DNA of 58,325 bases from an uncultured Kineothrix sp. GTDB taxonomy: Bacteria; Bacillota; Clostridia; Lachnospirales; Lachnospiraceae. The translations under genes and the position numbers were made by a program. The stretch's first letter is position 1; each line of letters opens with the position of its first letter. Shown here piece by piece: positions 30,062-38,785 of this stretch. The notes beneath the pieces were generated by a model, which worked only from the letters and a program-made list of their open reading frames with translations, ran no database searches and had not been told where the DNA came from. Location of the stretch: positions 1-58,325 of the forward strand of contig CAJUMD010000004.1 of assembly GCA_910587275.1 (NCBI GenBank), in the 5' to 3' direction.

Positions 30062-31525
30062 ATGCATGATGTAGTAATCATAGGGGCAGGGGTAAGCGGC
30101 TGTGCGGTTGCGAGGGAATTGTCAAGATATGACATGGATGTCATAGTGCTGGAACGCGCTTCCGACGTATGCGAAGGGACTTCCAAGGCAAACAGCGGAA
30201 TCGTCCATGCGGGATACGATGCGGAGCCGGGGACATGGAAGGCGCTTTTAAACATACAGGGAAGCCGCCAAATGGAGGAACTGTCAAAAGAACTGGATTT
30301 TCCGTACAGAAGAAACGGTTCCCTGGTGCTGTGCTTTGAGGAAAGCGACAGGGGGAAACTGGAGGAACTGCTTGGGAAGGGGAAGAAGAACGGCGTGGGA
30401 GAACTGCGCATTTTGGAAAGAGAAGAACTGTTTAAGCTGGAACCGAACCTTTCGGCGGATGTGGCGGCAGCGCTGTATGCGCCCACCGGGGGCATCGTTT
30501 GTCCTTTCGGGCTGACCATTGCACTGGCGGAAAATGCCTGCGTCAACGGCGTGGAATTCCGTTTGAATACGGAAGTGCGAAAGGTTTGGAAAATGGAAGA
30601 TATGGAAGACCGGGAAAATGCGGGAAAGAAGAATGGCTACCGCCTGGAAACATCCCAAGGGGTATTTGAGGCACGGATGGTAGTGAACGCCGCCGGGGTC
30701 TATGCGGATGTTTTCCACAACATGGTAAGCGCGAAGAAGATGCATATTACGCCGAGAAAAGGAGAATACTGCCTGTTTGACAAGACGGTGGGCGATTACG
30801 TGTCACATACCGTATTCCAGCTTCCGACGAAATACGGCAAGGGCGTGCTGGTGACGCCTACGGTCCATGGAAATCTGTTAATGGGTCCTACCGCAGAGGA
30901 TATCGGGGATAAGGAAGGGACCAATACTACCGGAGGCGGGATGGAAGATGTGTTAAAGCGGGGCGGGCTCAGCGTGGGAAGCGTGCCTGCCGGGAAAATC
31001 ATTACCTCTTTTGCCGGACTGCGCGCCCATGAGGACGGAGGGGATTTTGTAATCGGAGAGCCGGAGGATGCGGAAGGATTCTTTGATGTGGCGGGCATTG
31101 AGTCGCCGGGGCTTACCTGTGCGCCGGCAATCGGCAAATATGTGGCGGAACTGATACGCAAACGCGGGAACTTTCCAAAGAAAGAGAACTTTGTATCCAA
31201 ACGGGAAGGGATACCTTCCACAGCTTTGGCGGATGCGGCAAGGAGGCAGGAATTGATAGGGGAAAATCCCGCCTATGCCAATGTCATATGCCGTTGTGAA
31301 CTGGTGACGGAAGGGGAAATCCTGGATGCCATCCACAGACCGTTGGGAGCCACTACCCTTGACGGAATCAAACGCCGTACCAGGGCGGGAATGGGAAGGT
31401 GCCAGGCAGGATTCTGTGCGCCGAAAACCGTGGAAATACTGGCACGGGAACTTGGCAGGGATATGGGCGAAATCAGCAAGGCCGGAGGGGAATCCCGATT
31501 CCTGACCGGACCAGACAGGAAATGA
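30062..31525 (+). CDS. glpA: Glycerol-3-phosphate dehydrogenase-like FAD oxidoreductase with [2Fe-2S] domain
   Basis: The product has 487 residues. The N-terminal FAD domain (DVVIIGAGVSGCAVARELSRY, EGTSKANSGIVHAGYD, VNAAGVYAD, PRKGEYCLFDK) is of the GlpA/GlpD/LhgO type. The C-terminal about 60 residues hold a BFD-like [2Fe-2S] domain with four Cys: CRCELVTEGEI and GMGRCQAGFC. It oxidises glycerol-3-phosphate to dihydroxyacetone phosphate in anaerobes, passing electrons on through GlpB and DUF1667. ATG 30062 has AAAGGAA upstream. glpB follows 8 nt later, and glpK lies 5 kb downstream. Confidence 0.85.
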   Translation: MHDVVIIGAGVSGCAVARELSRYDMDVIVLERASDVCEGTSKANSGIVHAGYDAEPGTWKALLNIQGSRQMEELSKELDFPYRRNGSLVLCFEESDRGKLEELLGKGKKNGVGELRILEREELFKLEPNLSADVAAALYAPTGGIVCPFGLTIALAENACVNGVEFRLNTEVRKVWKMEDMEDRENAGKKNGYRLETSQGVFEARMVVNAAGVYADVFHNMVSAKKMHITPRKGEYCLFDKTVGDYVSHTVFQLPTKYGKGVLVTPTVHGNLLMGPTAEDIGDKEGTNTTGGGMEDVLKRGGLSVGSVPAGKIITSFAGLRAHEDGGDFVIGEPEDAEGFFDVAGIESPGLTCAPAIGKYVAELIRKRGNFPKKENFVSKREGIPSTALADAARRQELIGENPAYANVICRCELVTEGEILDAIHRPLGATTLDGIKRRTRAGMGRCQAGFCAPKTVEILARELGRDMGEISKAGGESRFLTGPDRK

Positions 31526-31533
31526 GGTGCGGC

Positions 31534-32904
31534 ATGGAGAAAAAAGTGAAACTGTTGGTGGTGGGCGGCGGCCCGGCAGGGTTGGCTGCCGCTGTTGCGG
31601 CAAAGGAAGCGGGAATAACGGTCGGGGACATTCTGATTATGGAGCGGGACGGGGAACTGGGCGGTATTTTGAACCAGTGTATCCATAACGGTTTCGGACT
31701 GCATACATTTAAGGAGGAACTGACGGGACCGGAGTATGCGGCAAGATATGCCGGGAAAGTATGCGCCGCAAAGATTCCTTATCTGCTGCATACCATTGTG
31801 GTGGACATCCGTGCGGAAGGGGAAACAAAATACGTGACGGCGATGAACAAACAGGAGGGATTGTTTACGGTGGAAGCGCATGCCGTGGTGCTGGCGATGG
31901 GATGCAGGGAACGCTCCAGGGGGGCCTTAAACATTCCGGGCTACCGCCCGGCAGGGATTTATTCTGCCGGAACGGCGCAGCGGTATGTGAACATGGAAGG
32001 CAGGATGCCGGGAAAAGAAGTGGTGATTTTGGGCTCCGGCGATATCGGGCTGATTATGGCAAGACGTATGACGCTGGAAGGCGCGAAAGTGAAACTGGTG
32101 GCGGAACTGATGCCCTATTCCGGCGGACTGAAAAGGAATATCGTCCAATGTCTGGATGATTTCGGAATTCCCTTAAAGCTCAGCCATACCGTCGTGGATA
32201 TTGACGGAAAGGAACGGGTGAAGGGCGTTACCGTAGCGGCAGTGGATGAAAACCGGAAGCCTATTGCGGGAACGGAGGAATATATTTCCTGCGATACCCT
32301 GTTGCTTTCCTGCGGACTGATACCGGAAAACGAACTGTCCGCAGGTCTTGGTGTGGAGTTGAATCCGGTGACTTCGGGTCCTGTGGTGAACGAAAGCCTT
32401 GAAACAAATGTGGAGGGCGTATTTGCCTGCGGCAATGTGCTCCATGTCCATGATTTGGTGGATGGGGTATCGGAGGAAGCGGAAAACGCGGGAAGGAATG
32501 CGGCGGCATATATCAGGCGGAAGCGGCCGGGAAACGGGCAGGAAAAAGAGCCGTGGGAAGAACCGGAGCAGGCAGGAGCGGCGGAAGAAGCAGCGGGACA
32601 GGGCGGTTCCGCCAAAGGAGCCGTAATCGGAATAAAAACCGGCGAAGGAGTACGCTATACGGTGCCGTCCAAGCTCCGGTTAAACTACATGCAGGAGGAG
32701 CATGTCATCCGTTTCCGGGTGGGGGATGTTTATCAGGATGCGGTGCTGTCGGTTTATTTTAATGACACTCCTGTCATGCAGATAAAGAAACGGGTCATGG
32801 CGCCGGGGGAAATGGAGCAGGTGAAATTAAGAAAAACAAAGTTAAAGGATTATCCGGACCTTAAGGAAATAAGGATTGCGGTGGAGAGGGAGGAACATGG
32901 ATAA
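31534..32904 (+). CDS. glpB: GlpB-like NAD(P)/FAD-dependent oxidoreductase
   Basis: The product has 456 residues. Two nucleotide-binding folds are visible: LLVVGGGPAGLAAAVAAKEAG (FAD) and VVILGSGDIGLIMARRMTLEG (NAD-type), plus VVLAMGCRERSRGALNIPG and EGVFACGNVLHVHDLVDGVS. In this family the partner accepts electrons from GlpA. A Glu/Pro/Ala/Gln-rich insertion at about residues 330-365 (ending before AKGAVIGIKTG) separates the oxidoreductase from a C-terminal beta domain. GAGGTGCGGC lies 4-9 nt before ATG 31534. It is 104 nt before the DUF1667 gene. Confidence 0.85.
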   Translation: MEKKVKLLVVGGGPAGLAAAVAAKEAGITVGDILIMERDGELGGILNQCIHNGFGLHTFKEELTGPEYAARYAGKVCAAKIPYLLHTIVVDIRAEGETKYVTAMNKQEGLFTVEAHAVVLAMGCRERSRGALNIPGYRPAGIYSAGTAQRYVNMEGRMPGKEVVILGSGDIGLIMARRMTLEGAKVKLVAELMPYSGGLKRNIVQCLDDFGIPLKLSHTVVDIDGKERVKGVTVAAVDENRKPIAGTEEYISCDTLLLSCGLIPENELSAGLGVELNPVTSGPVVNESLETNVEGVFACGNVLHVHDLVDGVSEEAENAGRNAAAYIRRKRPGNGQEKEPWEEPEQAGAAEEAAGQGGSAKGAVIGIKTGEGVRYTVPSKLRLNYMQEEHVIRFRVGDVYQDAVLSVYFNDTPVMQIKKRVMAPGEMEQVKLRKTKLKDYPDLKEIRIAVEREEHG

Positions 32905-33007
32905 AAGCGGCTTGTTTTAGACCGGGAGGATTAATCCGGATACGGAGCAGGGAACTTTGTGTTACCTGTAAGAATAAAAGTTTTTTTGGAAAGGAACGGA
33001 GACAAAG

Positions 33008-33436
33008 ATGGAAAAAGGCAGGGAAGCAGGACCGGAAAACGCAACAGCAACGGCAGGGGAGGGAAAGAAAAGGGAACTGGTATGTATCCGCTGTCCCATC
33101 GGGTGCAGGATAACGGTGGAGGATATTCCTGACGGGACGCGCCGCATTACGGGCAATACATGCAACCGGGGGGCGGAGTATGCCGAAAAAGAACTGACCA
33201 ATCCCACAAGGATTGTAACATCCACCGTGCGCTTGCGTGGCGGAAAAGCGGCAGTGGTGTCGGTAAAGACGAAGGGGGATATTCCGAAGGGGAAAATCAT
33301 GGAATGCATGGAAGCCATAAAAGGCGTGGAATTGGAAGCGCCGGTCCGCATCGGGGATGTGGCGCTTGCGGACGTGGCAGGCACGGGGGTGGACATAGTG
33401 GTGACGAAGGACGTGGAGGCTTCTGTTTCCGCATGA
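33008..33436 (+). CDS. DUF1667 protein, redox partner of GlpA/GlpB
   Basis: The 142-residue soluble protein has a Cys-rich head LVCIRCPIGCRITVE and GNTCNRGAEYA (CxxC...C pattern), then the DUF1667 body ELTNPTRIVTSTVRLRGG and MEAIKGVELEAPVRIGDV. DUF1667 is commonly encoded after glpA/glpB-like genes in Clostridia and is thought to act as an Fe-S-linked partner in place of GlpC. The first about 20 residues are a poor linker. A ribosome site AACGGAG precedes ATG 33008. It is the last gene of the operon. Confidence 0.85.
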   Translation: MEKGREAGPENATATAGEGKKRELVCIRCPIGCRITVEDIPDGTRRITGNTCNRGAEYAEKELTNPTRIVTSTVRLRGGKAAVVSVKTKGDIPKGKIMECMEAIKGVELEAPVRIGDVALADVAGTGVDIVVTKDVEASVSA

Positions 33437-33651
33437 CGGCGGGTCTGTTTTGGTTTTTTGGCGTGTTCCGAAATTCATTCCCGCAATCGGCGCGGCGTGT
33501 CATTTAGCAGCTTTCTGTTGAAGTAAATGATACCGTAAAATATGCGAATCATCCCAATATACCCACAAAGGAAGTATAGTGTGATAAAATCCAAAGAGGG
33601 CTAAACTTGCGTTGGATTTGCAGATGTATTGATGAATGGGTGAGGTGCGAT

Positions 33652-34695
33652 ATGACAGTAGAAAAAAATGGGATTATTCCGCGGATTTTACGGGATATGA
33701 ATGACGGTGTCCTGGTGGTAGATATGCATGGGAAAATTATCTTTCTCAATGACAGGGGATGCAATATGCTCGGCGTGGATGAAAATGTGTCCGGGAAGAA
33801 TTACGGAAGGGTATTCTTGGAAGACCGGGATAATGGGAGCAATGACGGAGTTCATCAGTTTGTTTTGGATGCAGTCTATGACAAAGAGCATACCCATACC
33901 GGCGAAGCCGTGTATCAGGCGGAAAATCAGGAATTAAAATCATTCCGCCTTACTTCCTCTTTCCTGTACGGGGAAGATGGTGAAAAAAAGATAGGGATTG
34001 TGGTAGTTTTTTCCGATGTTACGGAGGTTGCAAAGCTCAACAGGCAGCGAAGGGAGGCTTCCGCCGTATTTTCCGTACTGATGATTTGTGTATGCGCATA
34101 TCTGTTCCTTTGGCGCCTGTTGTGCTATCTGAATGTGGAGCCCCCCGGACAGGTTATGAGTTTGGTTATCGAAGGTATATCCATTATCATGTTCTTTATT
34201 ATTCTGAAAACGACCAGCTTTTCCATTCGGGATATCGGATTAAAAATTACAAATGCAAAGGAAACCTTTGTTCCGGATATTGCAATTACCTTGGCGGCAG
34301 GCATCCTGCTGGTTGTCGGAAAAGTTATTATCTTACGCATAGCACCCGGATTTTTCCCGGAGGGCGCTCCGTTTTGGGATTGGAGCGTAGGAACTTTTGC
34401 GGATGTCATTTATCCGTTTACCGTTGTTTTGCAGGAGTTTTTGGCAAGGGGCGTTATGCAGGAAAACCTGAACCGTATTTTTACGGGAAAATATGCCGGA
34501 CTCTTGTCAATCGTAGTTTCGGCCCTTGTGTTTGGCGTCCTTCATATTGCCTATGGATTTCCGTATATGTTGGCGGCATCCCTTCTATTAGGAATTTTGG
34601 GAATTTTCTACCATAAGCAGGGGAATATTTGGGGGTTGTGTATTATCCATTATGTGCTGGGAGAGATAGCGACATTTTTGCGTTATCTGATTTGA
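33652..34695 (+). CDS. PAS domain fused to a CPBP-family membrane protease-like domain
   Basis: The product has 347 residues. Residues about 5-120 form a PAS domain (ILRDMNDGVLVVDMHGKIIFLND, read in parts; ending VVVFSDVTEVAKLNRQR). Two spans follow (about 140-160 and 165-190). From about 205 it is a CPBP (CAAX protease / bacteriocin-processing) domain with motif 1 region LQEFLARGVMQENL, motif 2 FGVLHIAYG and motif 3 IIHYVLGE. In active enzymes motif 1 is EExxxR; here the first Glu is Gln261, with Glu262 and Arg266 kept, so proteolysis may be lost. The ATG at 33652 has GAGGTGCGAT upstream. It is 22 nt before pssA. Confidence 0.82.
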   Translation: MTVEKNGIIPRILRDMNDGVLVVDMHGKIIFLNDRGCNMLGVDENVSGKNYGRVFLEDRDNGSNDGVHQFVLDAVYDKEHTHTGEAVYQAENQELKSFRLTSSFLYGEDGEKKIGIVVVFSDVTEVAKLNRQRREASAVFSVLMICVCAYLFLWRLLCYLNVEPPGQVMSLVIEGISIIMFFIILKTTSFSIRDIGLKITNAKETFVPDIAITLAAGILLVVGKVIILRIAPGFFPEGAPFWDWSVGTFADVIYPFTVVLQEFLARGVMQENLNRIFTGKYAGLLSIVVSALVFGVLHIAYGFPYMLAASLLLGILGIFYHKQGNIWGLCIIHYVLGEIATFLRYLI

Positions 34696-34717
34696 ACCTA
34701 TGGTTTGATGAAAGGAA

Positions 34718-35386
34718 ATGAAACATTTGGAATGGAAGAACAGGGACAAAAAGGTAAAACTGCTTGGGGTTTATGATTATACGGTATGGTTGACATACTT
34801 TGGCTTATTTATCTCCATAGCGGGGATGATGGAGGGGTTGCACGGCGGGAAGACAAAGGCGGTATTCTGTTTGGCGCTTTCCGGTCTGTGCGATGCCTTT
34901 GACGGGCGGATTGCAAGGAAAAAGGCGGACAGAACGGAGGAGGAGAAGGCGTTTGGCATCCAGATTGATTCCCTTTGCGATATTGTATGTTTCGGAGTCT
35001 TGCCTTCGGTGATATGTTTTACGCTGGGGGTAGACGGTGCAGCGGGAATGCTTGTGATTGCATGGTACTGCATCTGTGGGGTTATACGGCTGGCGCAGTT
35101 TAATGTGACGGCACAGGGGCGTTTAGGGGAAAAGGAAGAAAAACTTTGTTACAGAGGGCTTCCGATTACTTCCGCATCCGTGGTGGTGCCTGTTATGTGT
35201 CTGGTTGGGACATGGATTCCGGCAGGGATTTTTGTCCTGCTTCTGCATCTTATACTGGCGGCTATGGGGCTATTGTTTGTCATTGATCTGCCGTTTCCCA
35301 AATTAAAAGGAAAAGGGCTGGCGTTTTTTGCTGGGATTGTGGCGGCGACGTTGTTTCTTTTGCTGGCAGGGGAGGGGTGGGGATGA
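34718..35386 (+). CDS. pssA: CDP-diacylglycerol-serine O-phosphatidyltransferase
   Basis: The 222-residue membrane enzyme makes phosphatidylserine from CDP-diacylglycerol and serine. The CDP-alcohol phosphotransferase signature DGx2ARx(n)Gx3Dx3D is present as DAFDGRIARKKADRTEEE followed by FGIQIDSLCDIVCFG. Six hydrophobic segments fit the family. ATG 34718 follows GAAAGGAA at short spacing. It overlaps psd by 4 nt (ATGA), which couples the two steps of phosphatidylethanolamine synthesis. Confidence 0.93.
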   Translation: MKHLEWKNRDKKVKLLGVYDYTVWLTYFGLFISIAGMMEGLHGGKTKAVFCLALSGLCDAFDGRIARKKADRTEEEKAFGIQIDSLCDIVCFGVLPSVICFTLGVDGAAGMLVIAWYCICGVIRLAQFNVTAQGRLGEKEEKLCYRGLPITSASVVVPVMCLVGTWIPAGIFVLLLHLILAAMGLLFVIDLPFPKLKGKGLAFFAGIVAATLFLLLAGEGWG

Positions 35387-36216
35387 TGAATGTACTTTAC
35401 CGGACGCTTCCCGGCAGACTGCTGTTAAAGCCGCTTACCTGTCCTGTTTTTTCCAAAATCGGAGGACTTCTGTTAAATACCAGACTATCTGCGTGTATGG
35501 TTGGGCCTTTTGTGCGGAAATACAAAATCTGTATGGACGATTACGAAAAGCGGGAATATAATTCCTTTAATGATTTTTTCTGCAGGAAAATTCTTCCGGG
35601 GAAACGCCGGATTGCGCAGGATGGGGATGCGCTGGTAAGTCCCTGCGACGGGAGATTGTCTTGTTATCCGATTGCGGAAAACAGTCATTTTAAGGTAAAG
35701 CACGTGGTCTATACGCTGGAAAGCCTGTTAAAAAACAAGCGGCTGGCAGAGCGCTACCGGGGAGGTATCCTTTTGGTTTTTCGTCTGACCGTGGACAATT
35801 ACCACCATTTCTGCTACATTGCAGATGGGCGGAGGACAAAGAATGTGCGGATACCGGGTGTTCTGCACACCGTTCGTCCTGTCGCTACAGAGACGGTACC
35901 GGTTTATGCGGAAAATGCGAGGGAGTATTCCCTCCTTAAAACCGAAAATTTCGGTGTGGTTCTGATGATGGAGGTAGGGGCAATGCTGGTCGGCAGGATT
36001 GTAAACCTTCACGGACCGGCAGAGGTCAGAAAGGGGCAGGAAAAAGGGTATTTTGAATTTGGCGGTTCTACGGTTATTTTGTGCTTTCAAAAGGGGACTC
36101 TCACCGTGAACGACAGGATTTGGGCGGACAGCAGGGCGGGGAGGGAAACGCCCGTGCGCATGGGGGAATGTATCGGAACAGGCAGTCCTTGCCAACCGCA
36201 CCGGAGGGAAGTATAA
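35383..36216 (+). CDS. psd: Phosphatidylserine decarboxylase proenzyme
   Basis: The 277-residue proenzyme decarboxylates phosphatidylserine to phosphatidylethanolamine. Self-cleavage occurs at the GS bond of the motif FGGSTVIL (near residue 227), giving the pyruvoyl group at the new Ser. Further marks are YNSFNDFFCRKILPGKR, LVSPCDGRLSCYPI and VDNYHHFCYIADG with the active-site His pair. The start (ATG 35383 or 35386) overlaps the pssA stop. The next gene is glpK 84 nt later, so glycerol supply and PE synthesis share a region and perhaps a transcript. Confidence 0.93.
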   Translation: MMNVLYRTLPGRLLLKPLTCPVFSKIGGLLLNTRLSACMVGPFVRKYKICMDDYEKREYNSFNDFFCRKILPGKRRIAQDGDALVSPCDGRLSCYPIAENSHFKVKHVVYTLESLLKNKRLAERYRGGILLVFRLTVDNYHHFCYIADGRRTKNVRIPGVLHTVRPVATETVPVYAENAREYSLLKTENFGVVLMMEVGAMLVGRIVNLHGPAEVRKGQEKGYFEFGGSTVILCFQKGTLTVNDRIWADSRAGRETPVRMGECIGTGSPCQPHRREV

Positions 36217-36300
36217 TACCCTTATCTGGTGTGTTGTTTTGCAGTCCGGGAGATGATTTGTCCGTACCGCAAAAAATAATGGCAGAAAGGGAGAAAGCAT

Positions 36301-37797
36301 ATGGCAAAGTATATCATGGCATTGGATCAGGGAACGACCAGTTCGCGCTGTATTTTATTTGACAAAGAAGGAAAAATACTGAGTATGGCGCAGAAAGAAT
36401 TTACCCAGCTATATCCGAATCCCGGCTGGGTGGAACACAATCCGATGGAAATCTGGTCTTCGCAGCTTGCGGTGGCAACGGAAGCCATGGCTGTCTTAGG
36501 GGCGTCTGCAGAAGACATAAGCGGTATCGGGATTACGAACCAGAGGGAGACTACAATTGTTTGGGACAAAAATACGGGGGTTCCGGTTTACAATGCCATC
36601 GTATGGCAGTGCCGCAGGACGGCGGCGCAGGTAGACAGGCTGAAGGAAGAAGGGTACGGGGAAACCATACGCAGGAAAACGGGGCTTGTGCCGGACGCTT
36701 ACTTCTCCGCAACCAAGATTGCATGGATACTGGAACATGTGGAAGGCGCGCGGGAACGTGCCGAAAGGGGGGAGCTGCTGTTCGGGACGGTGGACAGTTG
36801 GCTTATCTGGAACCTGACAAAAGGGGCGGTGCACGTCACGGACTATACCAACGCATCCCGGACGATGCTCTATAATATCCATGAACTTTGCTGGGATGGG
36901 GAATTGCTGGAAAAACTGCGGATTCCGGCAAGTATGCTGCCGGAGGTAAAACCTTCCAGTTGTTTGTACGGCCACACGGATGCGGGAGTGCTGGGCGGAA
37001 ACATTCCCATAGCGGGTGCGGCGGGGGACCAGCAGGCGGCGTTGTTCGGACAGTGCTGTTTTGCACAGGGACAGGTGAAAAATACATACGGCACAGGGTG
37101 TTTCCTGCTGATGCATACCGGAAAAAAAGCCATTGCATCCAAAAACGGGCTGCTGACCACCATTGCGGCAAGTACGGGGGATGGCGTGGAGTATGCGCTG
37201 GAAGGCAGCGTATTCGTGGCAGGCGCGGCGGTGCAGTGGCTGCGGGACGAGATGCGCATGATTAAGAATGCCGCGCAGTCGGAGGAATATGCGGATGTAG
37301 TAAAGGATACTGCGGGAGTATATATTGTTCCCGCTTTTGCGGGGCTGGGCGCACCTTACTGGAACCAGTATGCACGCGGGACGGTAACGGGGATTACGAG
37401 GGGCTGCCGGAAAGAGCATTTCATACGGGCGGCGTTGGAATCCGTCGCATACCAGACGGCGGACGTGCTGCGGGCGATGGAGGAAGATACGGGAATCCGT
37501 ATCAGGGATCTGAAAGTGGACGGCGGAGCCAGCGCCAATAATTTCCTGATGAAATTCCAGGCGGGCATTTTGGATGCGGTGGTACACCGTCCGAAATGTA
37601 TCGAAACGACGGCGCTGGGGGCGGCTTACCTGGCGGGGCTTGCCACCGGGTACTATAAGGATAAGGACGAAATATGCGCAAACTGGCAGCTTGGCAGGAG
37701 TTTTGAGCCTTCCATAGACGACGGGGACAGGAAGGAACTGCTTGCCGGATGGAAGCAGGCGGTGGATTGTGCCCTGGCATATTCCCGCGGACAATGA
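36301..37797 (+). CDS. glpK: Glycerol kinase
   Basis: The 498-residue FGGY-family kinase phosphorylates glycerol to glycerol-3-phosphate for GlpA/GlpB oxidation or lipid synthesis. It shows MALDQGTTSSRCILFDKEG, NPGWVEHNPMEIW, GITNQRETTIVWD, AIVWQCRRTA, the catalytic Asp region GDQQAALFGQ and the FGGY-type FAGLGAPYWNQYARGTVTGITRG (read in two parts). RKELFKVDGGAS-like text appears as LKVDGGASANNFLMKF. GGGAG lies 6 nt before ATG 36301. No aquaporin glpF is adjacent. Confidence 0.97.
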   Translation: MAKYIMALDQGTTSSRCILFDKEGKILSMAQKEFTQLYPNPGWVEHNPMEIWSSQLAVATEAMAVLGASAEDISGIGITNQRETTIVWDKNTGVPVYNAIVWQCRRTAAQVDRLKEEGYGETIRRKTGLVPDAYFSATKIAWILEHVEGARERAERGELLFGTVDSWLIWNLTKGAVHVTDYTNASRTMLYNIHELCWDGELLEKLRIPASMLPEVKPSSCLYGHTDAGVLGGNIPIAGAAGDQQAALFGQCCFAQGQVKNTYGTGCFLLMHTGKKAIASKNGLLTTIAASTGDGVEYALEGSVFVAGAAVQWLRDEMRMIKNAAQSEEYADVVKDTAGVYIVPAFAGLGAPYWNQYARGTVTGITRGCRKEHFIRAALESVAYQTADVLRAMEEDTGIRIRDLKVDGGASANNFLMKFQAGILDAVVHRPKCIETTALGAAYLAGLATGYYKDKDEICANWQLGRSFEPSIDDGDRKELLAGWKQAVDCALAYSRGQ

Positions 37798-37879
37798 GTC
37801 AAGTGCCGCGCCTGTAAATATTTGACCCGGAAAAGGAAATATGAACCGGGCAAAGGTAAAATGGAAGGAAACGGTGAAT

Positions 37880-38509
37880 ATGGAAGATATGGGCGGAAAG
37901 AAAAAATTTACGGCGGTCAGGAAAGCGACGGATAACCCGTTTTTTAACCTGTATGAAATGGATGCGCTGACAAACAGCGGCAAACCGTTCGGTTATTATT
38001 TCGGTTCCAGAAATGATGAGGAGCACATTAAGCTGAAAACGAAAGCGATGAATGTGGAGGGAATTGTCATCTATCCTGTTTTAAAAGAAGAACCTGACAG
38101 GATTGTCATTATCCGGCAGTACAGGTATCCGCTGGATGCGTATCTTTACGAGCTTCCCGCCGGACTGGTGGATGACGGGGAAACGCCTGCGCAGGCTGCA
38201 ATCCGTGAGATGAAGGAGGAAACGGGGCTGGACTTTGAAGTGTATGAGGGCGGCAGTCCGGCGTTCCGACGGCCGTTTTTCATGGGCGCCGGATTCACGG
38301 ACGAGTGTTCGGCGGCAGTGTTCGGATATGCCCGCGGAACGGTTAGCGACCGTTATTTGGAGGACAGCGAGAGCATACAGGTGCTTTTGGCGGACAAAAA
38401 AGAGGCAATGCGTATTTTGGAAAACGAAAGAGTTTCACTGCGGTGCGCATATTTACTGATGCAGTTTCTCCGGAGCGGAAAGGAAAGACCGTTTGCTTTT
38501 TTGGAATAG
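37880..38509 (+). CDS. Nudix hydrolase (ADP-sugar pyrophosphatase type)
   Basis: The 209-residue cytoplasmic hydrolase has the Nudix box GLVDDGETPAQAAIREMKEE followed by TGL, complete with REMKEE metal ligands. RIVIIRQYRYPLDAYLYELPAGL upstream of the box is typical of ADP-ribose/ADP-sugar pyrophosphatases, and Pro residues 15-16 after the box agree. It probably hydrolyses ADP-ribose or a related NDP-sugar. ATG 37880 has GAAGGAAA about 10 nt upstream; 37841 is an alternative. It ends the glpK unit at the terminator at 38519. Confidence 0.88.
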   Translation: MEDMGGKKKFTAVRKATDNPFFNLYEMDALTNSGKPFGYYFGSRNDEEHIKLKTKAMNVEGIVIYPVLKEEPDRIVIIRQYRYPLDAYLYELPAGLVDDGETPAQAAIREMKEETGLDFEVYEGGSPAFRRPFFMGAGFTDECSAAVFGYARGTVSDRYLEDSESIQVLLADKKEAMRILENERVSLRCAYLLMQFLRSGKERPFAFLE

Positions 38510-38518
38510 TCGGATGGG

Positions 38519-38553
38519 AAATCCCCGGTGGTGTTATTTGCTGCCGGGGATTT
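38519..38553 (+). terminator. Terminator after the Nudix gene
   Basis: AAATCCCCGG (38519-38528) pairs with CCGGGGATTT (38544-38553) and runs into ATTTG. It closes the glpK-Nudix unit before the mannan locus. Confidence 0.75.
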
Positions 38554-38605
38554 ATTTGATATCAAAATCGATTGGCATTTCCAGTTTTTTATTAATGATT
38601 TAATT

Positions 38606-38662
38606 AAAACTAAGTTTTTTTTACTTTACATAAAACTAATATAATGGTATTTTGGTATAATA
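38606..38662 (+). promoter_or_regulatory. Candidate operator and promoter region of the GH36 gene
   Basis: AT-rich sequence holds a perfect 6+1+6 inverted repeat AAAACTAAGTTTT (38606-38618), a second AAAACTAA (38632-38639) overlapping a TATAAT (38639-38644), and another TATAAT about 17 nt further (near 38657). AAAACTAA recurs at 44153-44160 before the ABC transporter. These could be sites for the LacI- or AraC-type regulators of the locus. The remaining 100 nt to the start are A/T-rich with no gene. Confidence 0.4.
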
Positions 38663-38785
38663 AGGGATTCAAAACAAGGGAAATTCACAAACGATAATAA
38701 GCTGGGATAGTATAAAAAATTTAAAAATTTCAATATTTAAAAAATGAAATAAAAAGGAATTTAAAAAGAAAGGCATGGGAAAAAT

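Noticed and set aside
36496..37983. Minus-strand open frame of 495 codons opposite glpK
   Set aside because: Complete overlap with glycerol kinase, whose residues are all conserved; a by-product of codon use.
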